Assembly: GCA_046330225.1 (NCBI GenBank)
Contig: JAXLTD010000004.1
Location: 339,523-403,522, forward strand
Direction of reading: 5' to 3'
Origin: CANJIV01 sp046330225
GTDB taxonomy: Bacteria; Actinomycetota; Thermoleophilia; Solirubrobacterales; Solirubrobacteraceae
Length of the DNA stretch: 64,000 nt
Numbering within the stretch: position 1 is the stretch's first letter; each line of letters opens with the position of its first letter. Of this stretch, positions 57,701 to 64,000 are shown one piece after another. The position numbers and the translations under genes are program-made. The notes under the pieces were generated by a model. It saw only the letters and a program-made list of their open reading frames with translations. It had not been told where the DNA came from and did not search any database.

Positions 57701-59106
57701 GGATAGCGGCCGTCGAGCATGTCCAGGACGTTCTCGAGCTGCGCGCGCGACAGCTCGGCGAAGGGATAGGTCCGGGTGACGAGCGCGTGGAGCGCGTCGA
57801 CGGCGACCGGCTCCTCGTCGCTGGCGGCGATCGCCACGACCTGCTGCGCCAGCACGTCGAGGGGGTTGCGGGGGACGACGGTCGGCTCGATCGCGCCGTC
57901 GCGCATGCGCCGGGCGACCACCGCGCACTCGAGGAGGTCGGCGCGGAACTTCGGGAAGATCCGGCCCTTCGAGGTGTCCCCGACGCCGTGGCCCGCCCGC
58001 CCGATCCGCTGCAAGCCCCGGGCGACGGACTTCGGCGACTCGACCTGGAGGACGAGGTCGACGGCGCCCATGTCGATGCCGAGCTCCAGGGAGGAGGTGG
58101 CCACGAGGCACGGGAGCTGGCCGGACTTCAGCAGCTCCTCAACCACGAGGCGCTCCTCGCGGGCCAGGGAGCCGTGGTGCGCCCGGGCGATCGCGGCGGA
58201 CTCGGCCCCGTCCGACTCGGCGGCGAGGTCGTTGAGCCGCAGCGCGAGGCGCTCGGCGGCCCGGCGGTTGTTGACGAACACGATCGTGGACGTGTGCTCG
58301 CGCACGAGCTTCAGGAGCTCCGGGTAGATCGCCGGCCAGATCGAGTTGCGCGTCGCCTCTCCGCCGGCGAGCGGGTCGAGGTCGGCGATGTCGGCGCCGC
58401 CCGGCTCGGTCATCGACTCGACCGGGACGTGGATCTTCAGGTCGAGGTCTTTCGTGATCCCGGCGTCGACGATCGTGCACGCCCGGCCCGGGCCGGTGAG
58501 GAAGCGGCCGACCTCCTCGAGCGGGCGCTGGGTGGCGCTCAGCCCGATCCGCTGGAGGGGCCGCCCGGCATGGGCCTCGAGCCGCTCGAGCGTCAGGGCG
58601 AGATGGGCCCCGCGCTTGGTCTGGGCGACCGCGTGGATCTCGTCGACGATCACTGCCTCGGCGCCCGTGAGCATCTCCCGGGCCTGCGAGGTGAGGATGA
58701 GGTAGAGCGACTCTGGCGTGGTGATGAGCACGTCCGGGGGGGAGCGGCGCATCGCGGCGCGGTCGCGCTGCGGCGTGTCTCCGGTCCGGATCGCGACGGA
58801 GACACCCCCGCCGATCCCCTGCAACGGGGCGCGGAGGTTGCGCTCGATGTCATAGGAGAGCGCCTTGAGCGGCGACACGTAGACGAGGCGCGTGCGCCGC
58901 TCGCCCTCCGGCAGCGGGTCGCGGGCGAGGCGGTCCAGGCCCCACAGGAAGGCCGCGAGCGTCTTGCCCGACCCGGTCGGGGCGGACAGCAGGACGTGCT
59001 CGCCGCGGGCGATCGCCGGCCACGCCTGGGCCTGGGCCGGCGTCGGCGCGTCGAAGGCGCCCTCGAACCACGCCCGCACCTCCGGGGAGAAGGACGAGAG
59101 GGGCAT
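54709..59106 (-). CDS. lhr: Large DEAD/H helicase Lhr
   Basis: Protein of 1465 residues, near the usual 1500 of full-length bacterial Lhr. Superfamily 2 core: PTPAQAQAWPAI, Walker A SAPTGSGKT (41-49), SPLKALSYDIE, DEIH box VIVDEIHAV, SAT motif LSATQRPL, and QRIGRAGH in motif VI. The Lhr-core winged helix and beta-barrel come next, then a long C-terminal part (from about residue 850) typical of Lhr. It is a 3'-5' ATP-driven helicase for DNA and RNA:DNA hybrids, linked to repair. Leaderless start: TAGTCT 6 bases before ATG. It is followed by YciI and nei2. Confidence 0.93.
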   Translation of the reverse strand: MPLSSFSPEVRAWFEGAFDAPTPAQAQAWPAIARGEHVLLSAPTGSGKTLAAFLWGLDRLARDPLPEGERRTRLVYVSPLKALSYDIERNLRAPLQGIGGGVSVAIRTGDTPQRDRAAMRRSPPDVLITTPESLYLILTSQAREMLTGAEAVIVDEIHAVAQTKRGAHLALTLERLEAHAGRPLQRIGLSATQRPLEEVGRFLTGPGRACTIVDAGITKDLDLKIHVPVESMTEPGGADIADLDPLAGGEATRNSIWPAIYPELLKLVREHTSTIVFVNNRRAAERLALRLNDLAAESDGAESAAIARAHHGSLAREERLVVEELLKSGQLPCLVATSSLELGIDMGAVDLVLQVESPKSVARGLQRIGRAGHGVGDTSKGRIFPKFRADLLECAVVARRMRDGAIEPTVVPRNPLDVLAQQVVAIAASDEEPVAVDALHALVTRTYPFAELSRAQLENVLDMLDGRYPSSEFGDLRPRIIWDRVGQSIRPRPGARQLAVTNAGTIPDRGLFAVVLPDGRRVGELDEEMVYEARPGQTFLLGASSWRIEEIGRDRVVVSPAPGVPGAVPFWRGDGVGRPKELGEAIGAFARWAVDQTAETLMRDYDLDALAARNLLDFLGEQQAATRVIPSDRTIVIERFRDEIGDWRVCVLSPYGGRVHAAWGLALAARIRDELGLESDAIWSDDGIIVHLPDADEPPGADLVLLDPDEIEDRVVAELGGSALFGARFRENAARSLLIPRAYPGKRTPLWQQRLKAQTLLEVARRYGQFPVILETYRECLRDVLDLPGLQELLRGLHRRELSLVEVETPTASPFASSLLFDYVATYMYEGDTPNAERRAAALSLDRDLLRELLGQEELRDLIDPAALEQVEDDLQHRSDRTRAGNADALHDVLRRLGDLTADEAQARMLAGIDAAAALERLARERRAVTIRLRGEPRWIAAQDAGLYRDAFAAVPPGGLPEAFLEPVPDALTRVVRRYVQTHGPFTTAELRDRYGADPSAALAELERDGTVVRGELRPGGTEREWCDPEVLRRLRRASLAVLRKEIEPAEQRTLARFLPSWQGVDRHPPGGAGVDRLREQLVPLQGLALPAAVWEQDVLPRRVGAYSPAWMDQLCASGELVWVGAGALGRSTGRVALLFREDAGLLGPPPAKGEPPAGPAHDVLRERLGRGAAFFTDLLADAALAPEELQEALWDLVWAGEVTNDAFAPLRAPRLTLARAQRERARRSGGRRFASRRSGASAQVQGRWSLTAGLFRDAADPGARRRAHAELLLERYGIVTREQVLAEGVPGGFSGLYDSLSTLETLGVARRGYFVEGLGGAQFALPGAVERLRAQRGDDHEEPVVLAATDPAQPYGAALPWPRRGEDDGRKRPARAAGAAVVLQGGEPVLYLERGGRSLQTLVAADDPRIARALGALAAHVQAGRLKKVALEKVDGQPVVGSALEPALIEAGFRQGPRKLTLSA

Positions 59107-59112
59107 CGGTCG

Positions 59113-59118
59113 AGACTA
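59113..59118 (-). promoter_or_regulatory. -10 box of lhr (leaderless)
   Basis: TAGTCT on the minus strand, 6 bases before ATG 59106. Confidence 0.5.
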
Positions 59119-59150
59119 GATCATCGGCGCGGGCGCCCCGACACGACGCC

Positions 59151-59180
59151 GCCGCCCTGGCCCGCGCGGGCCAAGGCGGC
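59151..59180 (-). terminator. Hairpin between the membrane-protein gene and lhr
   Basis: Long stem: 14 positions (59151-59164 with 59167-59180) with one mismatch. The 2-base tip must open, so 6 bases form the loop. It follows the stop at 59211 by about 30 bases. Confidence 0.6.
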
Positions 59181-59210
59181 AGTCGCACTGCGATGTCAGG
59201 ACGGGTGGCG

Positions 59211-59669
59211 CTAGGCGGCGCGGTCGGTCGCGAGCACCCGCGGCGAGCGCCCGGCGCCGCTGCGGCGCTGCGGGATCGCCCGGACGGCCGCGACGGTCGC
59301 GAGGGCGTAGCCGCTGAGGGCAACGAGGAGGGTCTCGACGAACAGGGACGCCAGGCCGAGCGGCTCGGACCAGTTGCCGATGTCGCCGGTCGCGTTCGGG
59401 AGCCCGGTCGTCCGGCTGAGGAGGAAGCCGCCAAGCGCGCTGGCGGCGAGGGCGCCGGCGGCGCCCCAGGCCAGGCGGCTCGGCTTGACGAGCAGCGCCC
59501 CGGCGACGGCCACCGAGCCGAGGATGAGGGCGATGTACATCCAGCCGATGTACGGGGTCTCCTGGATCTTGCCCACCACATCGAGGAGGTGGATGAGCCC
59601 GACGCCGAGCAGGCCGGTGATGCCGACCGCGCGGGCGACGTCGGCGGTTGAGTTCGAAGTGCGGTCCAT
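59211..59669 (-). CDS. Small four-helix membrane protein, function unknown
   Basis: Protein of 152 residues with four membrane helices: about 10-30 (VARAVGITGLLGVGLIHLLDV), 42-62 (IGWMYIALILGSVAVAGALLV), 70-88 and 107-130. Resembles DUF4383-type or similar actinobacterial membrane proteins, without firm assignment. The loop after helix 3 holds TTGLPNATGDIGNWSEP. Shine-Dalgarno GAGGAC lies 8 bases before ATG. Short tail Arg-rich. Confidence 0.75.
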   Translation of the reverse strand: MDRTSNSTADVARAVGITGLLGVGLIHLLDVVGKIQETPYIGWMYIALILGSVAVAGALLVKPSRLAWGAAGALAASALGGFLLSRTTGLPNATGDIGNWSEPLGLASLFVETLLVALSGYALATVAAVRAIPQRRSGAGRSPRVLATDRAA

Positions 59670-59753
59670 GTGATCAGTCCTCGTCGTTCGTGAGTTGGAG
59701 GTGAGGCACCGTCAGCATCAGCCCGGATGCTCCAAGGGAGGGCAAAATCCGGC

Positions 59754-60449
59754 TCACGGTTCGGTCAAGGTCCCCCGTGCCCGGTGCAGCATGGCGTCGA
59801 GCATCGGCTCGGTGAGCCGGCCCGTGAACGTGTTCTGCTGGGAGGGGTGAAAGCACCCGAGCAGCGTGCGGCCGCCGATGCGCACCTCCGCGCCGTGGCC
59901 GAAGCGCGGCCGCGGCCGCGGCACCTCCGCTCCCGCCGCCGCGAGCAGCCGCAGCGCCGCGTCCCACGCGAAGCCGCCGAGGGCCACGATTGCCTCGACG
60001 TCCGGCAGAAGCGCAAGCTCGCGGTCCGCGAAGGGCAGGCAGCGGTCCCGTTCGGCGGGCGTGGGGCGGTTGCCCGGCGGCGCGCAGCGCACGGCGGCGG
60101 CGACCCAGGCTCCGCGCAGTTCGAGGCCGTCGCCCGGCGCGCGGGACTCCGGCTGGCTGGCGAACCCGGTGCGCCAGAGCGAGGCGAAGAGCCAGTCCCC
60201 CGAGCGGTCCCCGGTGAACACCCGCCCGGTCCGGTTGCCGCCGTGGGCCGCCGGCGCCAGTCCGAGCACGTAGACCCGGGCGCCGGGATCGCCAAAGCCG
60301 GGAACCGGGCGCCCCCAGTACTCCTCAGCGGCGAAGGCCGCGCGCTTCTCGCGGGCGACCTGCTCGCGCCACGCCACGAGCCGCGGGCAGGCGCGGCAGG
60401 CGGCGATCTCCTCTCCGAGGGCCGCCAGGTCCGCGGCGGGCGCGGTCAC
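59754..60449 (-). CDS. udgB: Uracil-DNA glycosylase family 5 (UdgB)
   Basis: Protein of 231 residues. Cys18/Cys21 and two later Cys (RCAPP, RCLPF) for the 4Fe-4S cluster, motif A GLAPAAHGGNRTG, VFTGDRSGDWLF, motif B-like region and motif C HPSQQNTFTGRL fit the family-5 UDG of actinobacteria and Thermus. Removes uracil, hypoxanthine or other deaminated bases. GTG 60449 overlaps the TetR stop (GTGA), so TetR and UdgB are coupled. Confidence 0.9.
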   Translation of the reverse strand: MTAPAADLAALGEEIAACRACPRLVAWREQVAREKRAAFAAEEYWGRPVPGFGDPGARVYVLGLAPAAHGGNRTGRVFTGDRSGDWLFASLWRTGFASQPESRAPGDGLELRGAWVAAAVRCAPPGNRPTPAERDRCLPFADRELALLPDVEAIVALGGFAWDAALRLLAAAGAEVPRPRPRFGHGAEVRIGGRTLLGCFHPSQQNTFTGRLTEPMLDAMLHRARGTLTEP

Positions 60450-61087
60450 CCTGCCGCGGGCTGGGTGAGCAGGCCGAGGATGAGCCGCTCGACCAGCGGC
60501 GCAAGGCCGGGGATCTCCTGGGGCCGGCCTTGGCGCAGCTTGGCGGCGGCCAGCTCGACCACGGCGCCGGCGATCGCCACCGGATCGTCGGGCGAGGCGA
60601 AGCGCGGCAGCGCACCCTGGGCCGCAGCCTCGCGGTTGTTCTCGTCGATCGCCTGGGCGAACCGCGCCACGATCTCGCCGTGGCGCTCCGCCGCGGCGGG
60701 TCCCGCTCCGAGGATCGTGACGAGCAGCGTCGTGGCGGTGTTCGGGTAGGCGGCGAGCAGCCCGAGGAACGCGCCGATGCGCGCCCGCAGCCGGTCGCGG
60801 GCGTCGGGCCCGGCCTCGTCCGAGGCGGCCTTCATCCCGATGAGCGCCGCGGCGGCCGCGGCGTCGAACAGCTCCAGGACGCACTGCTCCTTGTTGGCGA
60901 AGTGCTCGTAGAACGTCGCCTTGGACATTCCGGCCTCCTTCGCGATCGCCTCCGCCGTTGCGTCGGCGAACCCTTGCGCCGCGAAGACCGCCGCGGCGGC
61001 GGTGAACAGGCGCTCCCGCTGGCGCTCGCGGCGGACCTCGAGCGGCGGGGCGTGGCGGCCGCGCGGGATCGGGGCGAGATCGGCCAT
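60446..61087 (-). CDS. TetR-family repressor
   Basis: Protein of 213 residues. TetR helix-turn-helix about 20-65: RERLFTAAAAVFAAQGFADATAEAIAKEAGMSKATFYEHFANKEQCVLELF. The rest is an all-helical ligand domain (LLAAYPNTATTLLVTILGAGPA, ENNREAAAQGALP, AGAVVELAAAKLRQGR). The ligand and targets are unknown. Leaderless: TACACT 6 bases before ATG. Its coupling to udgB is unusual; it may control that gene. Confidence 0.88.
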   Translation of the reverse strand: MADLAPIPRGRHAPPLEVRRERQRERLFTAAAAVFAAQGFADATAEAIAKEAGMSKATFYEHFANKEQCVLELFDAAAAAALIGMKAASDEAGPDARDRLRARIGAFLGLLAAYPNTATTLLVTILGAGPAAAERHGEIVARFAQAIDENNREAAAQGALPRFASPDDPVAIAGAVVELAAAKLRQGRPQEIPGLAPLVERLILGLLTQPAAG

Positions 61088-61093
61088 GCGTCC

Positions 61094-61099
61094 AGTGTA
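61094..61099 (-). promoter_or_regulatory. -10 box of the TetR gene (leaderless)
   Basis: TACACT on the minus strand, exactly 6 bases before ATG 61087. Confidence 0.5.
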
Positions 61100-61124
61100 G
61101 GCGCGGCGGGCGTCCGCCCTGGGA

Positions 61125-62123
61125 TCAGCCGAGCGAGCGCCCGTACTGGCGCGCGTAGTACTCGCGGTAGTCGCCCGAGCGAATCGGCTCCCACCACTCA
61201 GGGTTGTCCCGGTACCAGGCCACCGTGCGCTCCAGGCCGGCCTCGAAACGCATCTTCGGCTCCCAGCCCAGCGCGCGGACCTTGGCGGACGACAGCGAGT
61301 AGCGCCGGTCGTGGCCCGGCCGGTCGTCGACGTAGGCGATGAGCGACTCATCCTGCCCGGTCAGCGCGATGATCCGCCTGACCACGTCGAGGTTGGGGCA
61401 CTCGTCCGGGCCGCCGGCGTTGTAGACCTCGCCGGCCTTCCCGCGTTCGAGCACCGTGCCGATCGCCGCCGCGAAGTCCTGCACCCAGATCCAGTTGCGG
61501 ACCTGCTGGCCGTCGCCGTACACCGGCAGCGCGTCCCCGGCGAACGCGTTGAGGATCATGAGCGGGATGAGCTTCTCCGGGTACTGGAAGGGGCCGTAGT
61601 TGTTCGACCCGCGCACGATCGCCGCCTCGAGGCCGTACGTGTGCACGTAGCCGCCGACGAGCAGGTCCGCCCCCGCCTTCGTGGCGCTGTAGGGCGAGGA
61701 CGGCGCCAGCGGCGACTCCTCGGTGAATGTGCCCGCCTCGATCGAGCCGTAGACCTCGTCGGTCGAGACCTGCACGTAGCGCAGCCCGCGCTCGCGGGCG
61801 GCTTCGAGGAGGACGTAGGTGCCGACGGCGTGCGTGGTCACGAACGCATCGGGCTCGGCGATCGAGCGGTCGACATGCGTCTCGGCGGCGAAGTTGACGA
61901 TCGCCTCGGCGCCCTCCGCGGCGGCAGCCACCGCTTCGCCGTCCTCGATCCCTCCGCGCACGAACCGGAATCCCGGCGCGTCGCGCAGGTCCTCGAGGTT
62001 CTCCTCCCGCCCCGCGTAGGTGAGCTTGTCGAGCACGGTCACGGCGTCGCCGTGCTCGCGCACGCGCTGGCGCACGAAGTTCGAGCCGATGAAGCCGGCG
62101 CCGCCGCAGACGAGGAGGTTCAT
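61125..62123 (-). CDS. rfbB: dTDP-glucose 4,6-dehydratase
   Basis: Protein of 332 residues. Extended SDR enzyme: GGAGFIGSNFVRQ binds NAD, VSTDEVYG, SPYSATKAGADL with active Tyr/Lys, NNYGPFQYPEKLIP, and GDGQQVRNWIWVQD. Makes dTDP-4-keto-6-deoxyglucose, step 2 of the dTDP-L-rhamnose pathway. It is last of the minus-strand rfbA-rfbD-rfbB run here; the rfbD stop overlaps its ATG. No rfbC (epimerase) is in the window. Confidence 0.95.
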   Translation of the reverse strand: MNLLVCGGAGFIGSNFVRQRVREHGDAVTVLDKLTYAGREENLEDLRDAPGFRFVRGGIEDGEAVAAAAEGAEAIVNFAAETHVDRSIAEPDAFVTTHAVGTYVLLEAARERGLRYVQVSTDEVYGSIEAGTFTEESPLAPSSPYSATKAGADLLVGGYVHTYGLEAAIVRGSNNYGPFQYPEKLIPLMILNAFAGDALPVYGDGQQVRNWIWVQDFAAAIGTVLERGKAGEVYNAGGPDECPNLDVVRRIIALTGQDESLIAYVDDRPGHDRRYSLSSAKVRALGWEPKMRFEAGLERTVAWYRDNPEWWEPIRSGDYREYYARQYGRSLG

Positions 62124-62968
62124 GCGCCCACCATCGCAGACCGCGCCGCCAGGTAGCCCGCCAGGCCGTCCTGCCACCGCGGCAGCGCGACCGCGTCGGC
62201 GCGTTCGCTTCCGAGCACGCTCCAGGCGGGCCGGGCGGCGGGCCGGGGGAAGGCGGCGGTCGTCGTCTCGCGGACCGTGCAGCTCACGCCGGCCTGCCGG
62301 AAGATCTCGACGGCGAAGCCGTGCCACGAGCACTGGCCCGCGCCCGCGGCGTGGTGGACGCCGGCCGCGCGGCGCTCGGCGATGGTCACGAGGGCCCGGG
62401 CGAGATGGCCGGTCCAGGTCGGGCAGCCGACCTGGTCGGTGACCACGCTGACCTCGTCGCGCTCGGCGCCGAGGCGCAGCATCGTGTCGGCGAAGTTCTT
62501 CCCGTGCAGTCCGAACAGCCACGCGGTCCGCACCGTGGCCGCCGCGGCGCCGCTGGCCGCGACGGCGGCCTCGCCGGCCAGCTTGGTCCGGCCGTAGGCC
62601 CCGAGCGGCGCCACCGGATCGGACTCGACGTAGGGCCGGGCGGCCGACCCGTCGAAGACGTAGTCGGTCGACACGTGGACGAGGAAGGCGCCGGTCGCCG
62701 CGGCGGCGGCGGCGACATGGCCGGCTCCGGCGCCGTTCACCGCGAGGGCCTGTGTCTCGTGGTCCTCGGCGCCATCGACGTCGGTCCAGGCGGCGCAGTT
62801 CACGACGGCGTCCGGCGACGCCGCGCCGATCGCCGCCACGGCGGCGGCAGCGTCGGTGACGTCGAGGCCGGCGCGGGTGAGGCTGACGGGCGTGTGCCCG
62901 GCCGCGGCGACGGCGTCGGCGACATCGCGCCCGAGCATGCCGCCCGCGCCGGTGATCGCGATGCGCAC
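62120..62968 (-). CDS. rfbD: dTDP-4-dehydrorhamnose reductase
   Basis: Protein of 282 residues. RmlD-type: TGAGGMLGRDVADAV, VVNCAAWTDVDGAE, HVSTDYVFDG, YGRTKLAGEAAV (Tyr/Lys pair), RTAWLFGLHGKNFADTML. Last step of dTDP-rhamnose synthesis. GTG start with Shine-Dalgarno AGGAGG about 9 bases upstream. It overlaps rfbB by 4 bases and is 13 bases after rfbA. Part of the rhamnose operon. Confidence 0.93.
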   Translation of the reverse strand: MRIAITGAGGMLGRDVADAVAAAGHTPVSLTRAGLDVTDAAAAVAAIGAASPDAVVNCAAWTDVDGAEDHETQALAVNGAGAGHVAAAAAATGAFLVHVSTDYVFDGSAARPYVESDPVAPLGAYGRTKLAGEAAVAASGAAAATVRTAWLFGLHGKNFADTMLRLGAERDEVSVVTDQVGCPTWTGHLARALVTIAERRAAGVHHAAGAGQCSWHGFAVEIFRQAGVSCTVRETTTAAFPRPAARPAWSVLGSERADAVALPRWQDGLAGYLAARSAMVGA

Positions 62969-62981
62969 GGCTGCCGGCCTC

Positions 62982-64000
62982 CTAGGGAATCCAGACTTCG
63001 CTGTTGTCGCCGACCATGAGCCGCGTGGCCCGGGGCTGGCGGGTGTCGCGGCCGACGCGCACGTTCTTGCCCAGGAGCGAGGACTCGAGCCGGCCGTCGA
63101 GGCCGACGACGGACGAGCCTTCGAGCAGGATCGAGTGCTCGACCTCCGCGCGCTCCACGTGGCAGCCCGCGCCAATCGCCGTGTACGGCCCGATGTAGCA
63201 GTCAGCGAGCACCGCGCCGGGGCCGATGACCGCCGGCCCGCGCACCGTGGCCCGCTCGAGCCGCGCGCCGGGCTCGATGACGACCCGTCCGTCGACCTGC
63301 GAGTCGGCCAGGTCGCCGTCCACCCGGGCCTGCACCGTGTCGAGCACGAGCCGGTTGGCCTCGAGCATGTCGTCGAGGCGGCCCGTGTCCTTCCACCAGC
63401 CCTGGACGATGTGCGGCTCGACGCGCAGGCCCTCGTCCACGAGGTGCTGGATGGCGTCGGTGATCTCGAGCTCGCCGCGCGCCGACGGCTGGATCGCGCG
63501 CGCGGCTGCGTGGATCGCGGGGGTGAACATGTAGACGCCGACGAGCGCGAGGTTCGTCGCCGGCTCCGGCGGCTTCTCGACCAGCCGCACGACGGCGCCA
63601 TCGTCGAGCTCGGCCACGCCGTAGTTCTCGGGGTCGGGGACCGGCGTGAGGAGGATCAGGGCGTCCGGCGCGCTCTGCTCGAACGCCTCGACCAGGTCCG
63701 TGATCCCGCCCTGCAGGAGGTTGTCGCCCAGGTACATGACGAAGGGCGCGTCGCCGAGGAACGGCTCGGCGGTCAGGACCGCATGGGCCAGGCCGGCGGG
63801 CTCGTCCTGCACGACGTAGGTGATGGCCACGCCGAACTGCGAGCCGTCGCCGACGGCAGCGCGGATCTCGTCCCCGGTCTCCGGCGCGATGATGATCCCG
63901 ATGTCGCGGATGCCCGCGGCGGCCATCGCCTCGATCCCGTAGAAGAGGACGGGCTTGTTCGCGACCGGCACGAGCTGCTTGGCGCTCGTGTGCGTGATCG
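62982..64000 (-). CDS. rfbA: Glucose-1-phosphate thymidylyltransferase, long form, 5' end missing
   Basis: Partial: the gene runs out of the window at its N-terminus, so about 339 codons remain, beginning THTSAKQLVPVANKPV. Nucleotidyltransferase core: VMYLGDNLLQGGI, VRLVEKPPEPATNLALVGVYMF, GWWKDTGRLDDMLEANRLVL. The C-terminal 100 residues are a left-handed beta-helix (hexapeptide repeats VVIEPGARLERATVRGPAVIGPGAVL). This long type is common in actinobacterial sugar pathways (StrD-like). It makes dTDP-glucose, step 1 of rhamnose. Confidence 0.92.
   Translation of the reverse strand, partial: ITHTSAKQLVPVANKPVLFYGIEAMAAAGIRDIGIIIAPETGDEIRAAVGDGSQFGVAITYVVQDEPAGLAHAVLTAEPFLGDAPFVMYLGDNLLQGGITDLVEAFEQSAPDALILLTPVPDPENYGVAELDDGAVVRLVEKPPEPATNLALVGVYMFTPAIHAAARAIQPSARGELEITDAIQHLVDEGLRVEPHIVQGWWKDTGRLDDMLEANRLVLDTVQARVDGDLADSQVDGRVVIEPGARLERATVRGPAVIGPGAVLADCYIGPYTAIGAGCHVERAEVEHSILLEGSSVVGLDGRLESSLLGKNVRVGRDTRQPRATRLMVGDNSEVWIP

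Overview
The window is 64 kb of very GC-rich DNA, dense with genes on both strands, from a free-living actinobacterium. The codon third positions are almost all G or C. Several traits point to Actinomycetota: a citrate synthase 2, a CGNR zinc-finger regulator, a DUF2342-type zincin, an Mrp ATPase without CxxC, full-length Lhr next to a Nei2-type glycosylase, and groES/groEL under CIRCE control. Several long, Pro- or Arg-rich secreted proteins with similar-looking beta-sandwich tails suggest Thermoleophilia (Solirubrobacterales or relatives). That last placement is inference. No phage, insertion sequence, CRISPR array or integrase was seen.

Layout. 0.1-3.5 kb: a membrane adenylate cyclase and a trimethylamine-dehydrogenase-like iron-sulfur flavoenzyme, both on the minus strand. 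3.6-4.8 kb: an ArsR repressor, SRPBCC protein and small unknown protein. 4.8-8.1 kb: TatA-like protein, patatin lipase, a secreted protein and a SnoaL-like protein. 8.2-13 kb: a tandem HD-GYP-like/LuxR fusion, a selenocysteine tRNA, and two secreted proteins, one with RTX-like repeats. 13-18 kb: HAD hydrolase, two membrane proteins, MOSC protein, YhaM-like nuclease, PAC2 protein and aldose epimerase. 18-27 kb: PASTA protein, UvrD-type helicase-nuclease, inositol-phosphatase-family protein, zincin, H1-like basic protein and Mrp. 27-32.7 kb: secreted DUF5666-like protein, ECF sigma/zinc-finger fusion, 7Fe ferredoxin, molybdenum oxidoreductase, MFS protein and NAD-binding epimerase. 32.7-41.4 kb: amidase, the overlapping CGNR-MFS-citrate synthase operon, a secreted protein, a DHA2 exporter preceded by a small upstream ORF, and a secreted beta-helix protein. 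41.5-43.7 kb: groES-groEL. 43.7-52.7 kb: a long run of minus-strand genes: ECF sigma, DUF4349 protein, CoA-transferase, Crp, Nudix, ASCH, ABC transporter pair, UDP-GlcNAc 2-epimerase and glycosyltransferase. 52.8-61.1 kb: GDPD, Nei2, YciI, Lhr, membrane protein, UdgB and TetR. 61.1-64 kb: dTDP-rhamnose genes rfbB, rfbD and a partial rfbA.

Two themes stand out. First, about eighteen genes at the head of transcription units have a TANNNT-like box ending exactly 6 or 7 bases before the start codon. This is the layout of leaderless mRNAs, and it helped to choose several starts. Genes with a clear Shine-Dalgarno site (patatin, groEL, groES, TatA-independent secreted proteins, the H1-like protein) lack it. 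Second, the tRNA-Sec shows that the organism probably makes selenoproteins, although no selA, selB, selD or selenoprotein gene was seen here. DNA repair is well represented (UvrD-type nuclease, Lhr, Nei2, UdgB), as are surface polysaccharide and secreted proteins.
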